Assembly (NCBI GenBank): GCA_963969395.1
Contig: OZ017797.1
Coordinates: 20,274,001 to 20,338,000, forward strand
Source: Pseudoscleropodium purum
Lineage: Eukaryota > Streptophyta > Bryopsida > Hypnales > Brachytheciaceae
Direction of reading: 5' to 3'
Length of the DNA: 64,000 bases
Position 1 is the first letter of the stretch; every line of letters begins with the position of its first letter. The notes under the pieces were generated by a model. That model was not told where the DNA came from, searched no databases, and was given only the letters and a program-made list of their open reading frames with translations. Shown here one piece after another: positions 1 to 7,713 of the stretch. The position numbers and the translations under genes were made by a program.

Positions 1-956
1 TTTTGTAGGTTGTTCAAAAGTTGCCTATAATTGTGACAAATACCTTGCTTGTGATGAAATCATGGTAGCTTTTAAAGGTAGGAGATGTGACATCAAGCAA
101 TACATAAAAGACAAGCCTGTAAAATACGGAATTAAAATATGGTGTTGTGCAAGTAGCAAGTCCCGGTACGTGTACAACCTTATGGTATGTGACAGATGGA
201 AAATACAAAAGAGAGAGAAGAACCTTGGAGAGAAAGTTGTATTTGCATTAGTATCTGGTCCAATAGGGTTGGGACACGTTGTAGTGACGGATCGGTATTT
301 CACCTCTCTTCACTTAGCGGATGCTCTCCTGTCTCGTGGAACTTGCATGACGGGAACAGTCAAACCCAATCGAATGGGTATGCCCTCTCATCTTGCACAA
401 TATGCCAAGGAAGACCTTCCCTGAGGCACATTGGTTGCAGCCGTGCACATGTCGCACCGCATGGCCGCTTGTGTATGGTTTGACGATTGCCCGGTATTTC
501 TCCTCAGCACATCATCCGATCCTATTTGTAATGGTTGCACGACGAAGAGGTGGGTCAGTGGCCGCCGTGAGGAGTTCTCCACGTCCCTCATCCAGAAAGA
601 ATATCAGGAGATGATGAGGGGCGTGGCCGTAGTAGATCAATGCAGAGTTGAATACACCGCCCAAATCATGTCGCATAAGTGGTGGCACCGCCTATTCTTT
701 GATATTCTTCGATAGTTCGCTCGGAAATGCGTACGTGCTGTACTGTACAGAGCACATTGGGCTGGGCGGCTTCAATATGTCAGACCGTGGTCTTCACGAG
801 TGTCGCTTCGCAGGGACCCAAAGGAGGAAGTGCCGGCTCTGTGGTCGGAGACAAAATCCATTCTGTCTTGGTTGTGCAGAGGCTTTTCTATGTCAACAAG
901 ATTGTTATCCCCTAGTTCACACAAATGCTAAATTTGCTGCAAAGATATGGTCGTAA
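1..956 (+). pseudogene. Decayed piggyBac transposase (5' part outside window)
   Basis: The reading frame is open from base 2 and matches the DDE core and C-terminus of piggyBac transposases (DDE_Tnp_1_7), which cut and paste DNA at TTAA sites. Visible marks, in order: DEIMVAFKGR with a first acidic residue at 53-55; TDRYFTS with the second at 290-292, then the family's TGTV..NR.G.P pattern; FLLST; MMRGVAVVDQ with the third at 635-637; KWWHRLFFD; NAYVLY; and a C-terminal cysteine-rich finger (CRLCGRRQNPFCLGC, then C..DC...H). All three catalytic Asp positions survive. The frame is broken twice: an in-frame TGA at 422-424, where CGA to TGA (CpG decay) is the simple explanation, and a one-base shift near 710, after which the family match continues in the next frame to the stop at 954-956. 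No terminal repeat or TTAA boundary was recognised downstream. It is a relic, and its source element in the genome is unknown. Confidence 0.88.
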
Positions 957-3384
957 CGTGGAGACGGAATTTTCAAACTCTCCCGATTTGTGCAGGGAAG
1001 ACGGGGGCGGGGGATTGCTGCAGGTCGGTCCTCACCCCGGTAGGGCAAGTTGACAGCGGCACAGGAGGGACCACACTTAGAAGGTCACTTCAGTGCAGAA
1101 TTAGTGTCATATCTGACTTTCTTAGCGTCTGATTGAGTCTGTCTACAGGGTAGTGTCGGCTTGTTGGGGATCGGATGCCTTGAAGTTGTTTTAGATCATT
1201 GGTGGAGGCGAAGGTGTAGTAGTTCCGAGTTTTGGGCGATAACTGATCTGGTAGGTAGAATCTTTGTAATGAGAGCACATTTCTGTAAGTGCCAAACTCT
1301 TTTGTAATATGCGGCTGGCAATACAATCTGCACTTTTGGAGCTGCTGTTTCTTGTTCGTCAGTCTGTCTTGAGGTCGGAGCATGAGCTGTTGAAGGCAAC
1401 CGTCTCAACTGCTGATCACTTCACGGTGACCAGACAGGTCGGCGACCAGAGGCGTTGCTTGCATTCGTAGGACAGCCGAAATTTTCGCGAGAAGCACGCA
1501 CCCTCCCGCCTGCTCTGCATCGCACGACCCTACCCACGCGGCAGTGGGAAGTTGAGGTAGCCCAGCGATATGCCGGGTTCTTCAACAAGAAGCTGTAGTG
1601 CCGTGTTTGTGGCTTTGTCACCTAAAATTGGACCGATGAATTTCACACGTTTTTTGTGTTGGTCGCTCATTTGGAAGCGATGAGAATGCACCGTAGTGAT
1701 TTCTCAAATTTTCGGGGTTTTTTTTCTACCAAATTTTGTCCACCAGGGACACAAGAAGTGCCGTAATTGAAGAGGTCTGCTTCGATGCAAGCCGTACGGC
1801 AAGAGGTAGTCACTTTTGAAGTTTTTTGAAGTTTGGTCGCTTTACAAGGTCTATGTGTCCATTTTTGTAGTGTACTACCTTGAGGAATTCTCAAACATGG
1901 TCGCACTAAACCACATTCGAAGTGAAAATTCTCTAGGAAGCAGGTGCTTCAGGCAGTACTGTACAAAGTCTCTCAGGAAGAACAAACCACTGAAAACTTC
2001 GAATGAACGGTTGCAATTTTTTAAGCAGAAACGTCGCAAGACAACCTTGTAGCTTGTACGTTTGGATGGATCTATACCTCCATCGATGCTCAGAAAATAA
2101 TTTTGAAACACTAGCACCTTCAGGGACTTCTTTGCTACTTTGAAAATTGAATGTCACTTTGGGGTTAAAAGAGTGCCCAACCTAAGAATGACAAGACTCA
2201 TATCCTTTCCTTAGTCTTCACTTCCAGCAATGAACTACGTTTGCAAAAGCAAACTTTTTACAAATATGGACAAACTTTTTACCAAAGATATTGACAATTA
2301 ACCGTTTGTGCAGCAGCAAGTTGTGTCAAGAACCCTTGGGTTCAATTTCAACACCAAACAACAAAAGCTTCATACAGATGAGCTCATTAATCTACAGGAG
2401 CCCTAAAATGGGACATCAAAGGGAGAATGTGGAGACGAATTTCAAAGCTGCAACGGAAGAATTCGCACTTGAGGTTCCGCTTCTGCAGAAATTTGATGGG
2501 ATCATTTCAACAAGTCGCACCACAAACGATCAGTTCATGATTTCTACCATTCAGTGACCCAAGATCTTTTTGTAAGAGGCATTGCGTCAACACAGGTTAG
2601 ATCTAAAATGAAGTGAGAGTTTTGAACAAGTTTTCCTGTTAAAAATTTGTCGCTGCTCAAAAAGAGAGTCCAATTCAAGTCCCTAACGTGAAATAAACAT
2701 CTACAACGCAACTACACAATGAAATGAGCAATAGAGCCTCTCGTAGCCTTCATTTGTACTCAGCAGGTGCATAACAAAAGGGAGACCTCTCGTGCAGCAA
2801 CTGCTTGTTTACTGATTGAATTTCCATTTCTCAAAGAATCTGTTGCAACGAAGTAACAGACTATCTGACATCTAGTTCACATTCTGGTTTGATTTGAGAC
2901 TCGGAAAGCATTGAATAATGGCCACACTAGCGTTTTGTACAGAACTTTGGAAGTTCAACTGCTTTCAGGATCAACGTATTCCTTTGCGTGTAAGTAACAC
3001 TGCTATTGATTTTGAAGCAATAGTACTGAGCATAAAACGACCTGGGACACTTGGCAACGAATGCGCTTAGAAAAAACATAATACATGGTCACCTCGGCTT
3101 CCCTGAGGCATTTGCATTTGAACTATGCACCCAATAAAATACACCCTGATGCACACAGAACATTCTTGAACACCAAGCCTCAACACCCTCACCAGAAGAG
3201 ATATGGATTCCGGAATTGCCACTCCCATGTAATGATTTGAAAGTTTACGAGACATTACATCTAGATTCCTTCTGCAAACAATGAGGTGAACCAATCTAAA
3301 AATTAGCCGATACTGATTAGTCGGAGGGCAAACCGAAATGGAGAGAAACCTCAGATCTGTGTCATGGAAAGAGTACACAAGTGT
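957..3384. other. Gene-free stretch, mixed composition
   Basis: No gene was recognised on either strand. The longest open frames are about 100 codons with no family resemblance. About 1430-1580 is GC-rich; the rest is moderately AT-rich. No repeat unit, hairpin or terminal repeat stood out. Confidence 0.5.
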
Positions 3385-3616
3385 TCACGAGTACAACTCG
3401 ATAATCCACCGACGTTCACTTGAAAACGCACCGACGTGCACCTGAGATTTCACGGACACGCACCGGAGAATTCGCGGACATGTAACGGAGAAATCACGGA
3501 CATTCATCGGAGAATTCACCGACATGTACTGGAGAATTCATGGACATTCACCCAAGAATTCAACGATGTGCACCAGAGAATGTGCTGGATAATTACACCG
3601 ACATTCAACGAAGAAG
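3385..3616. repeat. Degenerate 22-bp minisatellite
   Basis: About ten head-to-tail copies of a 22-bp unit can be followed by eye, with a core like caccgacattcac followed by ggagaatt. Clear units start near 3407 and repeat to about 3612. Copies differ from each other at several positions, so the array is old. Its right edge overlaps the stop codon (3605-3607) of the minus-strand DUF1697 gene, so the array would be transcribed as that gene's 3' UTR. Units are contiguous without unique spacers, so this is not a CRISPR array. Confidence 0.85.
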
Positions 3617-4316
3617 GGCGAGAATCTTCTGCACCGTGTTCCAGTTGCGCGTGGTCACGGGGCAATCGAACTGCTTCCAGAACGATTTCGGCACCACCGT
3701 TTTGAGCCACCCCGCAGGCATCCACTGATACACAGCCTCCTCCCCAATCTCTAGCACTTCCAAGCCGAGCTCACTTGCTTCTGGCCTTGCCAAATCCTTC
3801 GGAACCCTAGCCACGAACGACACGAACGACTTTGACCCGTCCGTCGCCACCTCCACCAACGGATTCGCCTCCGCGATGGCGACGAAACGGCTCCCAGTGA
3901 GAACCACCACGCTCGATTGCACCCCCGTCGCCTTCAAAACCGCCGCTTCCACACAAGCACCAGCGTCCGCGTCCAGTTGCGCTTCCTCGGAATTGAAGAC
4001 GACGTTGCCGCTCCGCAACACCGTCTTCACGTCGCTGTACCCTAGCTCCTCGAAGCAGCGCGCGAGGATTACCATGGGGACTTGCTTCGCACTCCCGACG
4101 TTGATCCCACGCAGTAACGCCACATGCTTGACCTAATTTGCCAACCTCCGCATGAATCTTATTTTTGAAGAAATGGAATGTGCTGAATTCCACGCGACGG
4201 AAAGTTCGTACCTGAGATTTGGCTGGAGTGCTCTGTTCGGTATCCGGATCGTGCTTCCGCTTCGCCAGTTTCGCAGGGGATGCCGTGTCTCGCCCTCTCT
4301 TACGACGAAGAGGCAT
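3605..4316 (-). CDS. DUF1697 family protein, two exons
   Basis: Two exons give about 210 aa. Exon 1 is 4316-4212 (35 codons), donor CAG|GTACGA. The intron is 4211-4133 (79 bp), acceptor AATTAG|GTC. Exon 2 is 4132-3605, ending in TGA. The joint is in phase 0 and removes an in-frame TAG just 5' of exon 2, which argues the splice is real. Exon 2 carries the DUF1697 signature HVALLRGINVGS, then an LGYSDVKTVLRSGNVVF-like block and a C-terminal WNTV motif, at normal family length (about 170 aa). Exon 1 adds a basic Lys/Arg-rich leader (MPLRRKRGRD) absent from bacterial relatives; it could be a nuclear or organelle signal. DUF1697 has no settled function and is best known from bacteria. The ATG at 4316 is the first plausible start; the frame stays open further upstream, so the 5' end is uncertain. 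Confidence 0.82.
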
Positions 4317-4318
4317 CG

Positions 4319-4702
4319 CTTTCGAGAAAGCTCTGATTGCTCCAAGAGTTGCAAACGAATCGTCAGAGTGCACATAAAAGGTATAGTGATCGACTGAAGA
4401 AATTCCTAGGGGATAAGATAGGATACGCTTCCTGCTATTCAGTCAAGCTTCTCTGTCACGCTTCTCTGTCACGCTGCTTCCTGTAGCTCACAAAAGCCTT
4501 TCAAAATGCACTTTCGAAATGCTCCGATTGGGGGTAAGCTTCTCTGCTACCTTGCTCCAAATTTAAATACAAATCGTCAGAATGCACACAACAGATGGAG
4601 AGGTCGACTGAAGAATTTCATCGGAGGTAAGGTGGCCTGCGATTCCTGCGATTCCTGCTCTTCAAGTCAAGCTGCTCTCCGTAGCCGAGCTCTACGACAG
4701 TG
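4319..4702. repeat. Diverged tandem duplication of the DUF1697 5' region
   Basis: 4319-4497 and 4511-4702 share ordered blocks: ctttcga, then aatcgtcaga.tgcaca, then tcgactgaagaa, then ggataagat/ggtaaggt, then ttcctgct.ttca.gtcaagct. The first copy contains the 5' end of DUF1697 exon 1 and its upstream DNA. The second lies between that gene and the metacaspase 3' end. The first copy also has a short internal tandem repeat of cttctctgtcacg near 4448-4474. No gene is seen in the second copy. Confidence 0.6.
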
Positions 4703-4754
4703 CAATCGCGATAGCATGCTTTTTTTCTAAAGACACAAGCAGATTAACAGCAAT

Positions 4755-4760
4755 TTTATT
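4755..4760 (-). terminator. Polyadenylation signal of the metacaspase gene
   Basis: The minus strand reads AATAAA here, about 130 bases downstream of the metacaspase stop codon, in an AT-rich context. Position and hexamer fit a plant near-upstream element. No transcript evidence is available. Confidence 0.45.
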
Positions 4761-4886
4761 TTACTTTCAACAACTTATACACATGTTCCACCCAGAAACG
4801 AACCAACTAACTTCGCGGTTCTGGAACAGTAACACTCCACATACAAGTACGTGCTTTCATCTCCTTATCGTACGTTAATTCACATG

Positions 4887-6551
4887 CTATTCACAAATGA
4901 AGATGGCGTCGGCGTTTCGGTCGCTGCAGTAGAGGCACGGATGCTGCTTAAATCCTTGCTTTTGCAGCACTGCGCGCACTTGAAGGATCAAATCACGATT
5001 CGAGATCGGTGCATCCGTTTGACTCAAAACCATTTGAATCGCATTACTGAAAGCGCCGTAAGAGTCTGCCGCATTCCCGGAAGGATTAGCATCAGCGGAA
5101 GTCTCGTCCGACTCGCACCCGCTCAACAAAATGCCACAATCGGAACCTCTCCCGGCACTTCCCCGATGCTTCTGCGGCCTGTACTCGCCTGCGCTTTGCG
5201 CGGGGGCTAGGTAACTCGCTGACTGCTCTTCGTCTTGGCCATCGAGCTTCGACCGGAGAAACTGCGTCGCGAGCGAGGAGACGGTTCCCATGATTCCGTC
5301 TTGCCCACCGCCCTGAAGCTGCTGGAACACGAGATTCGCGAATGTTTTAATAGACGGACTGGCAGAGTCGCCGAACATGTCGAATAATGTGGTGCGGATG
5401 TTGCCGATGTCCACATGATGACCCGTGCGTTCGCTCAAAATCTGCGTCAACAAGTCGACGGGAATCTCCTTCGTCTCCACAGGCGAGGCGCGCCTGCGGT
5501 AACCTCCGCCATAGCCATCGCCTTCAACTTGCTCCGCATATGCGTCCTCTTCACCACCTCGACGAGGAGCTCCATATCCCGATTCATACTCTTCCTCTTG
5601 CCGTCTTCCACCATAGCCACCTTCATACTCTGGCTCCCGTCGTGCACCATAGCCACCTTCATACTCTGGCTCCTGTCGTGCACCGTAGCCACCTTCGTAC
5701 GCTGGCTCCCGTCGCGCACCATAACCGCCTTCGTACTCTGGCTCCCGTCGTGCACCGTAGCCACCTTCGTACTCTGGTTCCCGTCGTGCAGCGTACCCAC
5801 CTTCGTACTCTGGCTCCCGTCGTGCACCATAGCCTGTATACTCTTCATCTCCACCCCGGCGTCGGCCATAGCTCTCTTCTTCTTCGCCATATCCAGCTCG
5901 TCTTCTCCGGCCATAGCCCTCGTCATCTTCTCCAAGCTCTTCCTCCTGTCTTTCATAGCTCGAATTGCCACCATAGCCCCTTCTGCCCTCATACCCCTCC
6001 GAAGGCTCGAAATCTCTCCCCGCGGAGGTGCCCTGGAAAGCATGGCTCACCAATCCCAAGAGCCCCCCGCCCCCTCCCCCCACACTGTCCCCGATCTGCT
6101 CCTTCTCGGAGTCGATCAACCCGCCGCTGTGACACGAATCCGAAACGAAAGTGAAGGAAGCGCCGCCGGGAATTTCGTTCACCAACTCCCGGAAATCGTC
6201 GTCGGTGAGGAGGTTCATGTCCGTGGGCACAATGGCCTCCTCCGCACCCGTGTCGTCAACTGCCGCACCCGCTTCGGGCGGCACCTGCGTGCCGTGGCCG
6301 CTGTAATGGAACACCAGGACATCCCCGGACTCCGTGCCCCTGATCAGCTTCGCCAGACACGACCGGATGTTGGCGCCCGTAGGCTGCATTCCCGACTTGT
6401 CAGTGTCAATCAGGACGAGAATCTCCGACTCGTCGAATCCGTAGCGGCTCGTGAGCGTGGCATGCATGCGCTTCACGTCGTTCACGCAGCCGTGAAGCTC
6501 ACACTTCGTGCCGGGGTAATTGCACCCCACCAGCAACGCTCGCTTCGCCAT
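4887..6551 (-). CDS. Type II metacaspase with expanded repeat linker
   Basis: An intact, intronless 554-aa frame for a plant-type metacaspase: a Ca-dependent cysteine protease cutting after Arg or Lys, cytosolic, active in wound and death responses. It begins directly with MAKRALLVGCNYPGTKCELH and has no prodomain, so it is type II. The p20-like part is about residues 1-155, with the dyad His86 (HYSGHGTQ) and Cys140 (SDSCHSGG). The p10-like part is about 360-554 (TLFDMFGDSASP, GILLSGCESDETSADA, CLYCSDRNADAIFICE). Between them is a linker of about 205 aa, longer than usual, with six near-perfect 12-residue units (GYGARREPEYEG type) at 240-311 and degenerate Gly/Tyr/Arg/Glu sequence around them. 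Residues 151-360 contain no lysine but many arginines. In Arabidopsis MC4 the autolytic site is a linker lysine, so processing here may use Arg or Lys361. The start is the first ATG and matches the family N-terminus. Confidence 0.95.
   Translation of the reverse strand: MAKRALLVGCNYPGTKCELHGCVNDVKRMHATLTSRYGFDESEILVLIDTDKSGMQPTGANIRSCLAKLIRGTESGDVLVFHYSGHGTQVPPEAGAAVDDTGAEEAIVPTDMNLLTDDDFRELVNEIPGGASFTFVSDSCHSGGLIDSEKEQIGDSVGGGGGGLLGLVSHAFQGTSAGRDFEPSEGYEGRRGYGGNSSYERQEEELGEDDEGYGRRRRAGYGEEEESYGRRRGGDEEYTGYGARREPEYEGGYAARREPEYEGGYGARREPEYEGGYGARREPAYEGGYGARQEPEYEGGYGARREPEYEGGYGGRRQEEEYESGYGAPRRGGEEDAYAEQVEGDGYGGGYRRRASPVETKEIPVDLLTQILSERTGHHVDIGNIRTTLFDMFGDSASPSIKTFANLVFQQLQGGGQDGIMGTVSSLATQFLRSKLDGQDEEQSASYLAPAQSAGEYRPQKHRGSAGRGSDCGILLSGCESDETSADANPSGNAADSYGAFSNAIQMVLSQTDAPISNRDLILQVRAVLQKQGFKQHPCLYCSDRNADAIFICE
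5619..5834 (-). repeat. 36-bp coding tandem repeat in the metacaspase linker
   Basis: Six successive 36-bp units encode residues 240-311, each giving GY(G/A)AR(R/Q)EP(E/A)YEG. Degenerate units continue to about 5580. Because the period is a multiple of three and stop codons are absent from the unit in several frames, long antisense and alternative frames run across it; those are by-products of the repeat. Confidence 0.92.
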
Positions 6552-6898
6552 AGCTTCTCACAACCTTGTCACAGTTGTCCCACAATCTTCTCACACTGTA
6601 CAACAAGAAGTTACCCAACTTTGTGACTCAAAATGGATCAGTCAGAACAAACAACAACGTCACTCTGCATCCCAGACGCTAACGTTGCCATAGCTCCTCC
6701 CAATCCGTAAAACAAAAACCCTACCAAACTTTGTGACCCAAATTGAACAAACAGCATCAACATATATCTGAATCCCAAACACTCGAGTCACCATAGCTTC
6801 TCACAATCTGCACAAAAAGACCCAATCCAACCCAACTTCATTACCACAAATTTCACTTGCCAGAACAAACATCATCTGCACTATCCGAAACCCAAACT
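6549..6898. repeat. Triplicated block at the metacaspase start codon
   Basis: The plus-strand motif ccatagct(t/c)ctc, which contains the reverse complement of the metacaspase ATG, occurs at about 6548, 6688 and 6791. Each is followed by similar text (caat/caac, then ccaactttgtgac-like and gaacaaaca-like blocks). This makes three diverged tandem copies of about 100-140 bp covering the 5' UTR or proximal promoter. Each copy retains an ATGG on the minus strand; only the most 3' one is in frame with the protein. Confidence 0.6.
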
Positions 6899-7519
6899 TA
6901 CCGAGCTAGCGCGCAACGACCTGCAATTCGTAGCCTGCAATTCAAATACCGACACCACAGCTGCAGATCGAATTGAGACGCCGGGATTGAAAAGAAAACA
7001 TGTGATAAGATAATAGATGGCGATCCAATCCGAGAGCTTCGACTCACAAGGGATTGCTCTTACAAGAAGTGCTTGCGTGAAATTTGAAGCCAGGTCGTTC
7101 CGCTCCCCCGTCAGCAGCTTAGTGAAGCACCCCGTGTCGGTGCTTCTGCTAAAAGCTCTCCTGATCTGATCGCCCTTCCTGCAGTGCATCCCGAGTGCCT
7201 TTCTAAATGGGAAAGCGACCTTGGGACCGCTGGTCGGTTGCGTTGTAAACACTAAACAGAAGGAGCTCCTGGGTGGCTTCAATGGCTTGGGTCCACCGAC
7301 CAGCGGTCCTAAGCAAGTTTGACACAGTTTTGATTGTTTCAAATCGCAGCAGTACATTCTCCGAAAGGCCAGTAATGGGGTAAGGTGGATATTTTAAATC
7401 GGCACTCCCCGTTGCGACACCTGGTGTGAATTTTTTTATTTTTTTATTTATATTAAAAAATTAAAAAATTGTTAAATTTTGATATCAGAAATCTAATAAG
7501 GTACATGCATTTCATAATA
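6899..7519. other. Upstream region of the metacaspase gene
   Basis: Probable promoter or 5' flank. A 158-codon minus-strand frame (6881-7357) crosses it but resembles no family. The only clear structure is a perfect 14-bp inverted repeat: 7224-7237 (ggaccgctggtcgg) and 7296-7309, with a 58-base loop; pairing extends a few bases outward with mismatches. Beyond about 7380 the DNA becomes AT-rich. Confidence 0.5.
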
Positions 7520-7713
7520 TAGGTAGAACCTCTCTAAGTCAATACTCTATAATGTAAGCCAATAAAGCTCTATCAAGAAATATTGATTGTCCGTCACATA
7601 CTAAGCCATATACAAACAACATGATTGCAAATGCCCCTCCCTAATGTAATAACCTCTCTAATGTAATGTGCTAGACCAATCCCAATTTTATTGCTTTAGA
7701 GAGTTTCTACTTG
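7520..7713. mobile_element. Pogo-like MITE
   Basis: A short element of about 194 bp with imperfect terminal inverted repeats of about 24 bp: left gtagaacctctctaag, right (reverse complement) gtagaaactctctaaa. TA dinucleotides lie outside both ends, as expected for Tc1/mariner/pogo insertions. The termini recall plant pogo-derived MITEs such as Emigrant and Lemi (which I recall as cagtaaaacctctataaa). There is no coding capacity. The name rests on terminal resemblance only. Confidence 0.6.

Noticed and set aside
3385..3616. CRISPR-like array
   Set aside because: Units are contiguous and degenerate with no unique spacers, and the genome is eukaryotic.
3807..4373. 188-codon minus-strand frame overlapping the DUF1697 gene
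   Set aside because: Only its first part (after the ATG at 4316) is used as exon 1. Read-through past 4212 is intron and then the wrong frame of exon 2.
5415..6626. 403-codon plus-strand frame across the metacaspase
   Set aside because: It is antisense to a clear metacaspase and owed to the stop-free 36-bp repeat; the translation is low-complexity and matches no family.
6881..7357. 158-codon minus-strand frame upstream of the metacaspase
   Set aside because: No recognisable domain, and it overlaps promoter repeats; the hydrophobic patch alone is not evidence of a gene.
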